DNA of 64,000 nt from Pseudomonas saliphila (GTDB lineage: Bacteria > Pseudomonadota > Gammaproteobacteria > Pseudomonadales > Pseudomonadaceae), in NCBI RefSeq assembly GCF_008638345.1, contig NZ_VTVA01000013.1, positions 62,001-126,000 on the forward strand, in the 5' to 3' direction. Numbering within the stretch: the stretch's first letter is position 1; the number at the start of each line of letters is the position of its first letter. Positions 7,974 through 16,892 of this stretch are shown here, in pieces. Under the pieces are notes generated by a model. It was not told where the DNA came from, did not search any database, and saw only the letters and a list, made by a program, of their open reading frames with translations. Made by a program: the position numbers and the translations under genes.

Positions 7974-9152
7974 GTGACAGATCTCGACGCATTTCGGCTG
8001 GAAACCCGCGCGTGGCTGGAAGCAAACTGCCCTCCTGGCATGCGTGCGCCCGTCAGGGGTGAGCAGGACCAGTGCTGGGGCGGGCGCAATTTCCAGTTTT
8101 CAAGCGATGACCAGCGAATCTGGCTGGAACGCATGGCGGCGCGCGGCTGGACCGCACCGGATTGGCCGTGCGAATACGGTGGAGGCGGGCTGAGTCAGGC
8201 CGAACACAAGGTATTGCGCGAGGAGATGTCACGCATTCAGGCGCGGCCGCCATTATCCAGTTTCGGAGTCTGGATGATTGGTCCAGCAATCCTCAAGTTC
8301 GGCTCGGAGCCGTTGAAAAGACAGCATCTGCCGCCGATTGTCCGCGGCGAGATTCGCTGGTGTCAGGGCTATAGTGAGCCGGGCGCAGGCTCTGATCTGG
8401 CAGGCTTGCAGACGCGGGCAGAAGATCGTGGCGATCATTTCATCGTTAATGGCCAGAAGGTCTGGACGTCCTATGCAGACCAAGCCGACTGGATGTTCTG
8501 TCTGGTGCGGACCGACCCCGACGCGCGCAAACAGTTGGGTATCTCCCTGGTTCTGTTCGACATGACGACGCCAGGGGTAAGCACGCGTCCCATCAAGCTG
8601 ATTTCCGGTAATTCGCCGTTTTGTGAAACCTTCCTGGACGACGTGTGCGTCGAGAAGGATCAGGTGGTAGGTGAAATCAATCAGGGTTGGACCATTGCCA
8701 AGTATCTGCTGACCCATGAGCGGGAAATGATCGGTGGTATGGGGCGGACCGGAGCAGGGCAGCGGACATTGCCGGAGTTCGCGGTAGAGGCCATTGGGCT
8801 TGATAACGGCCGTCTCGCCGATGGCATGCTGCGCGCTGAAGTCGCGCGCTGGGCGCTGGACGCGAAAGCGTTCGAGCTGACTGCGGAGCGGGTGCGCGAT
8901 GAAGCCAAGACCGGGCAAGGTGTTGGCCACGCCTCGGCAATGGTCAAGTACTACGGCACCGAGCTGAACAAACGTCGGCAGGAGCTCATGCTCGCGTTAC
9001 GCGGCAGTGATGCACTGGTGTGGGAGGGAGCAGCCTCCCATGAGGGGGCTTTGCCACGAATGTGGTTGCGTTCCAAGGCCAACTCCATTGAAGGCGGCAC
9101 CAGCGAGATTCAGCTCAATGTGATCGCCCGCAATATTCTGGCATTACAGTAA
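7974..9152 (+). CDS. Acyl-CoA dehydrogenase, large-subunit type
   Basis: The 392-residue flavoprotein starts with GTG at 7974 behind AGGAG (7961-7965). It has the acyl-CoA dehydrogenase order: helical N-domain, WCQGYSEPGAGSDLAGLQTRA (FAD/substrate motif) near residue 125, VWTSYADQADWMFCLVRT, and the C-terminal IEGGTSEIQLNVIARNIL. Such proteins oxidise acyl-CoA thioesters at C2-C3 and pass electrons to ETF. It is followed 18 bp later by a second, different acyl-CoA dehydrogenase; this kind of pair is seen in PimC/PimD and FadE heteromeric enzymes that act on branched, cyclic or steroid acyl-CoAs. The true substrate is unknown. Confidence 0.85.
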   Translation: MTDLDAFRLETRAWLEANCPPGMRAPVRGEQDQCWGGRNFQFSSDDQRIWLERMAARGWTAPDWPCEYGGGGLSQAEHKVLREEMSRIQARPPLSSFGVWMIGPAILKFGSEPLKRQHLPPIVRGEIRWCQGYSEPGAGSDLAGLQTRAEDRGDHFIVNGQKVWTSYADQADWMFCLVRTDPDARKQLGISLVLFDMTTPGVSTRPIKLISGNSPFCETFLDDVCVEKDQVVGEINQGWTIAKYLLTHEREMIGGMGRTGAGQRTLPEFAVEAIGLDNGRLADGMLRAEVARWALDAKAFELTAERVRDEAKTGQGVGHASAMVKYYGTELNKRRQELMLALRGSDALVWEGAASHEGALPRMWLRSKANSIEGGTSEIQLNVIARNILALQ

Positions 9153-9170
9153 ACGACTCGAGGATGGATC

Positions 9171-10313
9171 ATGCCTGCATTGGTATTGAATGAAGAACAA
9201 CAGATGCTCAAGGATGCCGCCCAGCGTTTTTTTCGGGAGAACGCTCCGGTTGCTCAGCTGCGTGCGTTACGGGATAACCGCGACGAAACGGGGTTTTCGG
9301 CTGAGCTCTGGCGCAACATGGCTGAGATGGGCTTCGCCGGGACACTGATTCCCGAAGCGTTTGGCGGCTCCGGATTCGGGCATGTCGGGATGGGGCAGCT
9401 GTCCGAAGAGGCCGGACGCAATCTGAGTGCCTCACCCCTGTTCTCCAGCTCTATCTTGAGCGCAGTCACGCTGTTGCTGGCTGGCTCGGGAGAGCAAAAA
9501 CAGGCAACCCTTCCGGCGATTGCCAGCGGCAAGCTGGTGGTCGCACTGGCGATCGATGAAAAACCTCGCCACCACCCCTGGTCAATCAACACCACCGCGC
9601 AGAATCTGGATGCAGGATTCGTTATCAACGGTCATAAATCCTTTGTGGTCGACGGTCATGTCGCCGATCGACTGATCGTGGCGGCGCGAACTAATATCGG
9701 CAGCCAGGATAGCGACGGCATCAGCCTGTTCCTGATCGACCCCGCGACCCAAGGTGTCAAGGTAGAGCGGACGATCATGGCTGACAGCCGTAACGCGGCT
9801 ACGGTCAGGCTGGACCATGTCCGGGTGGGCGAAGAGGCATTGCTGGGCCAACTGAACGAAGCCCATGCGGTTCTCGAGTCTGTGCTGGATATGGGCAACG
9901 CGCAGCTTGCCGCGGAGTTACTGGGATTGTCGCTGGAGGCCTTTGAGCGAACGGTTCGTTTTCTGCAGGAGCGCAAGCAGTTCGGTGTGGTGATCGGTTC
10001 GTTTCAAGGTTTGCAGCACCGTGCGGCGCATATGTTCAGCGAGCTTGAACTGCTCAAATCGGTGGTGTTGAAAGCGCTTGTCGCGCTGGACGAGGAGGCC
10101 GTTGATGCGTCGGCTCTGGTGAGTCTGGCCAAGGCCAAGGCGTGTGAAGTGGCCGAACTGGTGACCAACGAGATGATTCAGATGCACGGCGGCATCGGCA
10201 TGACCGACGAGTTCGACGCCGGGCTGTTCATCAAGCGAGCCCGCGTCGTGCAGCAGCTTCTGGGCGATTACCGTTATCATGCTGACCGCTTCGCGCGGTT
10301 GCACGGATTCTGA
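9171..10313 (+). CDS. Acyl-CoA dehydrogenase, small-subunit type
   Basis: The 380-residue protein shares the acyl-CoA dehydrogenase fold (LNEEQQMLKDAAQRFFRENAP at the N-terminus, ELWRNMAEMGFAGTLIPEAFGGSG, RKQFGVVIGSFQGLQHRAAHM near 275, and MIQMHGGIGMTDEFD near 345). It is shorter in the central beta-domain motif than the upstream partner and lacks a clear PGAGSD sequence, as is common for the second member of heteromeric pairs. GAGGATGG lies just before the start, and the gap to the preceding gene is only 18 bp, so the two are co-transcribed. I infer an alpha/beta complex, not shown by sequence alone. Confidence 0.85.
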   Translation: MPALVLNEEQQMLKDAAQRFFRENAPVAQLRALRDNRDETGFSAELWRNMAEMGFAGTLIPEAFGGSGFGHVGMGQLSEEAGRNLSASPLFSSSILSAVTLLLAGSGEQKQATLPAIASGKLVVALAIDEKPRHHPWSINTTAQNLDAGFVINGHKSFVVDGHVADRLIVAARTNIGSQDSDGISLFLIDPATQGVKVERTIMADSRNAATVRLDHVRVGEEALLGQLNEAHAVLESVLDMGNAQLAAELLGLSLEAFERTVRFLQERKQFGVVIGSFQGLQHRAAHMFSELELLKSVVLKALVALDEEAVDASALVSLAKAKACEVAELVTNEMIQMHGGIGMTDEFDAGLFIKRARVVQQLLGDYRYHADRFARLHGF

Positions 10314-10318
10314 CTGCT

Positions 10319-10356
10319 GGAGCCTGTTCGAGCCGTTTCTGGCTCGAGCTGGCTCC
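10319..10356. terminator. Bidirectional hairpin between convergent genes
   Basis: Two nested stems, GGAGCC/GGCTCC outside and CGAGCC/GGCTCG inside around GTTTCT, fill the 51-bp gap between the acyl-CoA dehydrogenase (plus) and the GGDEF-EAL gene (minus). It probably ends transcription from one or both sides, though T-runs are short. Confidence 0.55.
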
Positions 10357-10364
10357 TTGTCTCG

Positions 10365-12887
10365 TCAAGCCTGTGGCGCAAGCGCCTCTATCAGCAGCTC
10401 GGACACATTCTCGGGCATCAGTGACGGGGTCAGTTGGTCGCCCTGTGCATACCTGCACCCGTTGCGTTCCACTAGCGCCAGCTGTTCTGGCGAATCAATA
10501 CCCTGTGCCAGGGTCTGAAGCTGGAGCCGGTGGGCGACGTCTATCAGGCTGCCAAGAATGATTTCGTGACCCTGGCCCGTTGTCGCCCCGCTGGTCAAGG
10601 ATTCAGCGATTTTTACCATGCCGGGTTGCAGGTTCTGAGTCTGCTGCAGCGACGCGTAGCAATCGCCGAAACCCTCGATAATGATCGGTACTCCGAGTTT
10701 ACGTAGTTGCTCGAACTTCAGCGCGGTGGCGCTGAGGTCCTCCAGCGCGAGTGATTCGGAGATCTCCAACTGAAGGTGTCGCGGCTCGACACTCCACGTC
10801 TCCAGGCTCCTGCAGATGCGGGCAGGCATATTGTCGAGCCGGAACTTCTCGGCGCAGAGGCTGACGGTTACAGGAACCGGCGTGAGGCCTTCATCCTTCC
10901 ATCGTTTGAGCTGGGCTAGAGCCTGTTGCAGGACCCAGTCGTTCAGCGCAAGCGCCTGGCCACTCGCTTCGGCGATAGGCAGAAATTCCGCAGCACTGAT
11001 CTCACCCAGTTCTGAATTGAGCCAGCGCAGGCTGGACTGCAACCCGACCAGGCGCCGCGGGCTGAGCTCCCACTGGGGCTGATAGCGCAGTGATAACTCA
11101 AGATGTTCCTCTGCCTGACGCAGCAGGTTTTCCAGCTGAAGAATGCGCGCCATGCGGGTCTGCACATCCGCGCTGAGGAAGCGATAAGTGTTGCCTCCGC
11201 CCTGCTTCGCCAGGCGCAGGGCTGCTGCGGCCCGACGTTTCAGCTCGTCCAGCCCGGTGCCGTCGTCCGGATAGACAGCAATGCCGATCGAAGCGGTGAG
11301 AGAACTGATATGCCCGTCAAAGGTGACGGGGCGAGCGATGGCGCGGCGCAGACGATCGGCAACATGGGTCGCGGCAAGGCTGTCGAGACCGGGTAGGGTG
11401 AGAATGAACTGATCCCCGTGCTGCCGGGAAAGCACATCCTCCTCCCGAAGGATGCCACGCAGTCTGTCCGCCATGGCCTTGAGCAATTGGTCGCCAGCCT
11501 GGTGACCGAGGGTCAGGTTGATCTGTTTGAAATCGTCCAGGTTGATCTGCATCAGCGCGAGATTGCCCCTGTGTCGCGTGGTCAGCCGGAGCGTCATCTC
11601 TGTTCGTTGGAGAAACAGCTTGCTGTTGGGCAGATTGGTAATACCGTCAAGCTGTGAGAGCCGCAGGATTTCCGACTCCTGTTCCTTGGTCTTGGTCACA
11701 TCGCGGGCGACCACCAGATAATGGTTGCCGTCATTGCCTCGTTTAGGCGCCGCTGAGATCTGAAACCAGACAATTTTTTCGTCAATGTATGAGCGGAAGG
11801 GTTCGCTCTGGGCGTGGCCGTTCAGTTGGGCCTCAACAATCGTACGCTCACACACCGGAATGGCCTCAGGGGGCAGCAATTGCAGTATCTCGCGTCCGAC
11901 CATCTTCCGGTTGCTGAAATCAAGTTCTGTGCTGCGCGGCGCATGAAATTCCATGACCGTTCCAGCCGTGTTCACTTCGATCAGGATATCCGGAAAGGCA
12001 TCGAAGATGGCTTGAAGGCGTTGCTGGGATGCCTGCAGCTCAGAAAAAGGGCGTTCGATTGTTTCGATGAATACGGCGCGGAACAGGAATAGATACGACG
12101 CTACCTTGAACAGATGACCGAGCAATACCACTGCATCGTTGGTGGCATCATACAGCGTGAGACATAGCTCGCTGAGGGCCATGGCGCATACCGCACCGAA
12201 CAGGGCCGCGGCATTGAACGGCAGCGGGTTGCGCATGGCACGCCAGAGGGCCAGGGCAGCGATCACGTTCAGCCCGATCAATAAGTACTCGAAACCGATC
12301 TTGAAAGGCGTGAGCCCGGAATGCGGAAAGAAGGTGGCGGGAATGGCGTTCGGGAAATAGTAAAGCAGGGCATGCAGCGCCGCAGTGAAACCCAGTACGC
12401 CAAACAGGATCTTGCCCCGGTGTACGGACACATCACCCCGGTCCCAGGGCATCAGTGCTGCCCACAACATCGCCAGCGCCGCCAATAGCCGGGCGCTCAG
12501 CCAGAAATCGATACTGTTGTCGATCGTTGCTGGAACAAAGAAGCTTGGCGTGCCGGACAAGGTAAGGCTGTGGGAAAGATCGAGTATCGCCACGCCTAGA
12601 AACAGGCAGGCCACCACCAGAAGATTGCCAGAGGCCTGGCGACGGTGGGTGGCCCAGCCGACCGTGAAGACCAGGCTGGCGACAATGATAGCAAATGCCT
12701 CCAGCACCGAATGCAGAGACAGATTGACGTCAGGCGCAATGCCCGGCAGGGGCAGCAGCGAAATCAGTAACAGCAGCAGGCCCATGGTAATGCCAAGCCC
12801 GACCGACGCCCGCAGGGTCGGGTGATGGCTGCTATGACGGCTCCGAATCAGCGTATCGACGGTGAGGTCACTAAGCATGTAGTTCAA
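10365..12887 (-). CDS. MASE3-PAS-GGDEF-EAL protein with degenerate catalytic motifs
   Basis: The 840-residue membrane protein has about eight hydrophobic segments over residues 30-275 that fit a MASE3 sensor (VLEAFAIIVASLVFTVGW near 61-78). A PAS domain covers about 285-400, a GGDEF domain about 410-570 and an EAL domain about 585-835. The GGDEF motif reads HGDQF (490-494). The EAL motif is replaced by GLQSSL near 615-620. The later EAL metal residues are also changed: EGFGD at 738-742 for DDFGT, KIAES for KIDRS, and LAQGID for VAEGVE. Neither synthesis nor hydrolysis of cyclic di-GMP is expected; binding or protein interaction is more likely. It stands alone, convergent with the acyl-CoA dehydrogenases. 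Confidence 0.88.
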   Translation of the reverse strand: MNYMLSDLTVDTLIRSRHSSHHPTLRASVGLGITMGLLLLLISLLPLPGIAPDVNLSLHSVLEAFAIIVASLVFTVGWATHRRQASGNLLVVACLFLGVAILDLSHSLTLSGTPSFFVPATIDNSIDFWLSARLLAALAMLWAALMPWDRGDVSVHRGKILFGVLGFTAALHALLYYFPNAIPATFFPHSGLTPFKIGFEYLLIGLNVIAALALWRAMRNPLPFNAAALFGAVCAMALSELCLTLYDATNDAVVLLGHLFKVASYLFLFRAVFIETIERPFSELQASQQRLQAIFDAFPDILIEVNTAGTVMEFHAPRSTELDFSNRKMVGREILQLLPPEAIPVCERTIVEAQLNGHAQSEPFRSYIDEKIVWFQISAAPKRGNDGNHYLVVARDVTKTKEQESEILRLSQLDGITNLPNSKLFLQRTEMTLRLTTRHRGNLALMQINLDDFKQINLTLGHQAGDQLLKAMADRLRGILREEDVLSRQHGDQFILTLPGLDSLAATHVADRLRRAIARPVTFDGHISSLTASIGIAVYPDDGTGLDELKRRAAAALRLAKQGGGNTYRFLSADVQTRMARILQLENLLRQAEEHLELSLRYQPQWELSPRRLVGLQSSLRWLNSELGEISAAEFLPIAEASGQALALNDWVLQQALAQLKRWKDEGLTPVPVTVSLCAEKFRLDNMPARICRSLETWSVEPRHLQLEISESLALEDLSATALKFEQLRKLGVPIIIEGFGDCYASLQQTQNLQPGMVKIAESLTSGATTGQGHEIILGSLIDVAHRLQLQTLAQGIDSPEQLALVERNGCRYAQGDQLTPSLMPENVSELLIEALAPQA

Positions 12888-13264
12888 GATTCCTTACTGT
12901 GCGGGTAGCGCGCGGCCCCCGCTTGAACACAGGGATACTCTTATCGCTTGAACACGCATATCCCTGACATCGCATATGGCTCTTCCGTAAATGATGCCGT
13001 CGACATCCCTGATCCCCGGCCTCTTGGGAGTCGCCCGAGCGAGCGATAATCCGCACAGCCTACCGGGCATTTGTGTGTTTCGCTATCCCAAAAAAAGACT
13101 GCCGTTTCCCCGGCGCGAGGGCCAAATCTATGGCGTTGCACAAATGGGTAATTGGCTGCCACGCCGGGTGAAAATGTTGGCGATCTTTGCGGCTAAATCG
13201 AGGCGGAGCTGGGCTTTCCTTGCGACAGTGATTACCCTTCGTATATTTGCGGTGGAAACTCCTT
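12888..13264. other. Divergent promoter region, GGDEF-EAL gene and lrgA-like gene
   Basis: About 375 bp between divergent genes, without a coding frame I accept. A possible plus-strand promoter is TTGCGA at 13220-13225 and TATATT at 13242-13247 with 16 bp between, but it would leave a very short leader before the lrgA-like ATG, so it is uncertain. Confidence 0.35.
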
Positions 13265-13627
13265 ATGCTGCTTCGCGGACTGACCTGGTTAATCGTCTTT
13301 CAACTGCTGGGCACCGGCCTCAATGTTCTGGTGTTGCCCTTTGTGCCGGGACCTATCATTGGCATGTTGCTGCTGCTGATGTGTCTGATTGTCCGCGGAG
13401 GCGTCAGCGACTCTCTGGATAAGGCCGCTAGCGGCCTGTTGAGGTATCTCCCGCTGCTGTTGGTGCCTCCGGCAGCCGGCGTGATGCTATACGGTGAGGA
13501 GCTCGCAGCAGGCTGGGCGGCGATTCTGGTGACCATGCTCCTGTCGTTTGTGCTGACGCTGCCATTCTGTGGCTGGTTGATGCAGCGGCTGATTCGCAGT
13601 CAGCAGCGCGCGGGAGACGACCAATGA
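13265..13627 (+). CDS. LrgA/CidA family holin-like protein
   Basis: The 120-residue membrane protein has four hydrophobic segments and the family's hallmark VPGPIIGMLLLLM near residue 30, followed by LLRYLPLLLVPPAAGVM around 65. LrgA/CidA proteins are small inner-membrane proteins linked to murein hydrolase control and to export or uptake of small metabolites. I chose ATG at 13265, with GGTGGA about 8 bp upstream; an in-frame TTG at 13247 is the alternative. The stop codon overlaps the start of the lrgB-like gene by four bases, so the two are translationally coupled. Confidence 0.88.
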   Translation: MLLRGLTWLIVFQLLGTGLNVLVLPFVPGPIIGMLLLLMCLIVRGGVSDSLDKAASGLLRYLPLLLVPPAAGVMLYGEELAAGWAAILVTMLLSFVLTLPFCGWLMQRLIRSQQRAGDDQ

Positions 13628-14349
13628 GCGGCTCGACTCAGGCGGCGTTGCAGGCTGTGATCGAACATCCGCTGTTCCTCATAGGCGTCACCCTGGCGGC
13701 GTATCAGACCGGTCTCGCGTTGTATGAGCGCTCCCGTCTGGCAATTTTTCACCCGATCATCGTCTCAGTGCCCATCATCCTCGTGGTGCTGTGGGCACTG
13801 GGCTTCGACTACCCGACTTATTACGAAGCAGTGTTGCCCCTGACGATTCTGCTCGGGCCAACCACGGTTGCGCTAGCCGTGCCGTTGTATCTCAATCTCA
13901 GACGAATTCGTCAGTTTCTGAAACCGGTGGTTGTCACCCTGGTTTTGGGCGGGTTGTTTGCCACCCTGAGTACATTCCTTATCGGCTGGCTGATGGGTGC
14001 AGAGCCGATGATTCTAATGACCATGGCACCGAAATCCCTGACCACACCCATTGCCATGTTGGTCGCCGAAGAGATTGGCGGCGTGGTGGCACTGGCAGCA
14101 GTGTTCGTGATGATCACTGCCGTGTTGGGTGCGCTACTCGGCCCCTGGCTGCTGCGCCTGTTTCACATCACGCATCCGGCTGCCTGGGGTATCGCCATGG
14201 GGATTGTCGCCCATGCGGTGGGCACCTCGCGGGCGATGGAGGAAGGGGAAGAGGCCGGTGCCTTTGCGGCGCTGGGCATGAGCATGATGGGACTGGGTTC
14301 GGCGGTGCTGCTGCCGCTGGGCGTAACGCTATGGACGCTGTGGTTCTGA
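13624..14349 (+). CDS. LrgB/CidB family membrane protein
   Basis: The 241-residue polytopic protein matches the LrgB family: YQTGLALYERSRLAIFHPIIVSV at the N-terminus, LGPTTVALAVPLY near 75, APKSLTTPIAM near 135, GIAHAVGTSRAMEEGE-like residues near 200 (here IVAHAVGTSRAMEEGEE) and GAFAALGMSMMGL near 215. Together with the LrgA-like partner it would form a membrane complex that influences autolysis or transports a small organic acid. It begins inside the last codons of the lrgA-like gene (ATGA overlap). Confidence 0.9.
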   Translation: MSGSTQAALQAVIEHPLFLIGVTLAAYQTGLALYERSRLAIFHPIIVSVPIILVVLWALGFDYPTYYEAVLPLTILLGPTTVALAVPLYLNLRRIRQFLKPVVVTLVLGGLFATLSTFLIGWLMGAEPMILMTMAPKSLTTPIAMLVAEEIGGVVALAAVFVMITAVLGALLGPWLLRLFHITHPAAWGIAMGIVAHAVGTSRAMEEGEEAGAFAALGMSMMGLGSAVLLPLGVTLWTLWF

Positions 14350-14482
14350 TCCTGATCCATAAAGAATGGAACGCCTGCGGCGCGATGATGGTCACAGCTT
14401 CGAGCTGATTGGCGTCGCGCTCATGCGTTACGGCTAATCGGCGGACGCTCAGCTTCGCCCGTTTCCGTCAGGAGTCCAGCCC

Positions 14483-15889
14483 ATGGAATTGGATCCGTTG
14501 TTGTTATCGCGCTTCCAGTTTGCCTTCGTTGTGTCGTTCCATGCGATCTTTCCGGTCTTCACGATTGGTCTGGCCTCATATATCGCATTCCTCGAAACCC
14601 TGGCGTTTCGCACTGGCAATCCGCTGTGGACCCAGCTCTCCAAGTTCTGGGTTCAGGTGTTTGCCGTGGTGTTCGGCATGGGCGTTGTGTCTGGCATCGT
14701 CATGTCGTTCCAGTTCGGCACCAACTGGAGCAACTTCTCCTATGCCTCGGCCAATTTCATAGGACCGCTGCTCAGTTACGAAGTGGTCACCGCGTTCTTT
14801 CTGGAGGCTGGCTTTCTCGGCGTGTTGTTGTTCGGGCGCAACCGCGTGCCGCCGGGTGTGCATTTGTTTGCCGCGTGCATGGTGGCGTTGGGTACTTTCA
14901 TTTCCGCGTTCTGGATTCTGTCAGCCAACAGCTGGTTGCACACCCCGCAGGGCACCGAACTGCGCGATGGCGTGTTCCACGTCACCTCCTGGACCGAGTC
15001 GATATTCAGCCCGTCCTTTCCCTACCGCTTCACCCATATGGCAATCGCCTCCTTCCTCACTGGCTCCTTTGTCGTGGCCGGGGTGAGCGCCTGGTATCTG
15101 CTGTTGGGACGCGAGGTCGAAGCCAACCGTAAAGCCTTATCCATGTGCCTGTGGATGATTCTGTTTCTGGCACCGGCCCAGGCGGTAGTGGGTGATCTGC
15201 ACGGTCTGAACACCTTCAAGCATCAGCCGATGAAAGTGGCGGCAATGGAGGGCAACTGGGACACCGACGTGGGTGTGCCGCTGCTGTTGTTTGCCTTGCC
15301 AGATCGTGATCTCCAGGCCAACCGCTTCGAGATAGGCATTCCGCGCCTCGGCAGCATGTTGCTGACGCATACATGGGACGGCGAAGTGCCGGGGCTACGC
15401 GAGATTGATGTGGAGCAACAGCCGCCGGTTTGGATCGTGTTCTTTGCCTTCCGCATCATGGTCGGCATGGGGCTGCTGATGATCGCGTTCGGCCTCGCCG
15501 GGCTGTGGTTGCGTCGTGGCCAGCGGTGTTATCAGACCCGCTGGTTCCTGCAGGGGCTGCGCTTTATGAGCATCACGCCTTTCATTGCGGTCACCGCTGG
15601 CTGGATTGTCACCGAGGTCGGCCGGGCTCCCTGGATAGTGTATGAGACCTTCAGCCATGAGCAGGGGATCACGCCGTCGTTGACCGGCGGCATGGCGCTA
15701 TTCACCTTGATCGGTTACGTGCTGGTGTATGCGGCGATATTCGGGGCAGGGCTGTACTACCTGTTCGGCGTCTTGCAGACGGGTATTACGGTGGAGGAGG
15801 AGGATCTGTCGGACCAGGCCGATCAGGCCGAGCGACCTATGCGTCCATTCTCAGCCACCCATGTTCGCTTTGAGCACGAGGAGCACTGA
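14483..15889 (+). CDS. cioA: Cytochrome bd-type (cyanide-insensitive) quinol oxidase subunit I
   Basis: The 468-residue membrane protein is subunit I of a bd-type terminal oxidase. The heme ligands are visible as His20 (SFHAIFPVF) and His185 (RFTHMAIAS). The quinol-binding loop is short, with HGLNTFKHQPMKVAAMEGNW carrying the conserved Lys and Glu, which is the CioA rather than the long-loop E. coli CydA type. The GRQPW motif reads GRAPW here. The enzyme oxidises ubiquinol with O2 without pumping protons and resists cyanide in pseudomonads. The gene leads an operon with cioB, cydD and cydC. Confidence 0.93.
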   Translation: MELDPLLLSRFQFAFVVSFHAIFPVFTIGLASYIAFLETLAFRTGNPLWTQLSKFWVQVFAVVFGMGVVSGIVMSFQFGTNWSNFSYASANFIGPLLSYEVVTAFFLEAGFLGVLLFGRNRVPPGVHLFAACMVALGTFISAFWILSANSWLHTPQGTELRDGVFHVTSWTESIFSPSFPYRFTHMAIASFLTGSFVVAGVSAWYLLLGREVEANRKALSMCLWMILFLAPAQAVVGDLHGLNTFKHQPMKVAAMEGNWDTDVGVPLLLFALPDRDLQANRFEIGIPRLGSMLLTHTWDGEVPGLREIDVEQQPPVWIVFFAFRIMVGMGLLMIAFGLAGLWLRRGQRCYQTRWFLQGLRFMSITPFIAVTAGWIVTEVGRAPWIVYETFSHEQGITPSLTGGMALFTLIGYVLVYAAIFGAGLYYLFGVLQTGITVEEEDLSDQADQAERPMRPFSATHVRFEHEEH

Positions 15890-15890
15890 T

Positions 15891-16892
15891 ATGGGCAATA
15901 TCGATCTGTCGATGATCTGGGCGATGATTGTGGCCTTTGCGGTGATCATGTACGTGCTGATGGACGGCTTCGATCTTGGCGTCGGGATCCTGTTCCTGTT
16001 CGCGCCAGACGAAGAAGCCCGCGACGTGATGATGAATTCCGTGGCGCCGATCTGGGACGGCAACGAAACCTGGCTGGTGTTGGGGGGCGTCGGTCTGCTG
16101 GCCGCGTTCCCTCTGGTGTACTCGATCCTGCTCCCTGCCCTGTATATCGGCGTGTTCCTGATGCTGGCTGGGCTGATCTTTCGGGGCGTGGCCTTCGAAT
16201 TTCGCTTCAAGGCGCACAAGTCGCGCTATCTCTGGAACTGGGCCTTTGCCGGCGGTTCGGTCATTGCGTCGTTTGCCCAGGGCGCCGTGGTCGGCTCCTA
16301 TATCGAAGGCTACAAGACCGAAGGGCTGGTCTATGCGGGCGGTCCGCTGGACTGGCTGACGCCTTTTACCGTGCTGACCGGTTTCGGTATTCTCGCCGGT
16401 TATGCATTGCTGGGCTCCACCTGGATGATCCTCAAGACCGAAGGCTATATTCAGGAATGGGCTCGCAAACTGGCGCCCTGGCTGCTGGCAACGGTATTGG
16501 CGATTTTCCTGGCGGTCAGCCTGTGGACGCCCTCGGTTGATCCTTCTGCTTATGAGCGCTGGTTCTCGGTGATTCGTTGGATCTGGATCTTCCCGGCACT
16601 GGCGGCATTCTTCGCCTATCAAATCTGGCGCGGCTTGCGCCAACGCCGGGAGGCGCTGCCCTTCGTCGCCACCATGGGCATGTTCGCCGCCACCTATTTT
16701 GGCCTGCTGTGGACCCGCTGGCCCTATGTCATTCCGCCAAACTTCACGCTGTGGGATGCGGCCTCGGCGCCGGAGTCGCAACTCTTTCTGCTGCTGGGTG
16801 TGTTGTTCGTGATACCGATCATTCTGGTGTACACCGCCTGGGCCTATTGGGTGTTCCGCGGCAAGGTCAAAGTTGGAGAAGGCTATCACTGA
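15891..16892 (+). CDS. cioB: Cytochrome bd-type quinol oxidase subunit II
   Basis: The 333-residue polytopic partner of cioA has the family's first-helix signature YVLMDGFDLGVGILFLF, then GNETWLVLGGVGLLAAFP near residue 58 and FRFKAHKSRYLWNWAFAGGS near 105. The ATG lies one base after the cioA stop, with GAGGAG at 15879-15884 as ribosome-binding site. The subunit stabilises the hemes of subunit I in the inner membrane. Its last 20 bases overlap the start of cydD. Confidence 0.93.
   Translation: MGNIDLSMIWAMIVAFAVIMYVLMDGFDLGVGILFLFAPDEEARDVMMNSVAPIWDGNETWLVLGGVGLLAAFPLVYSILLPALYIGVFLMLAGLIFRGVAFEFRFKAHKSRYLWNWAFAGGSVIASFAQGAVVGSYIEGYKTEGLVYAGGPLDWLTPFTVLTGFGILAGYALLGSTWMILKTEGYIQEWARKLAPWLLATVLAIFLAVSLWTPSVDPSAYERWFSVIRWIWIFPALAAFFAYQIWRGLRQRREALPFVATMGMFAATYFGLLWTRWPYVIPPNFTLWDAASAPESQLFLLLGVLFVIPIILVYTAWAYWVFRGKVKVGEGYH

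Noticed and set aside
13247-13264. TTG start for the lrgA-like gene
   Set aside because: ATG at 13265 has a better spaced purine-rich site and gives a normal family N-terminus; the TTG lies in a possible -10 element.
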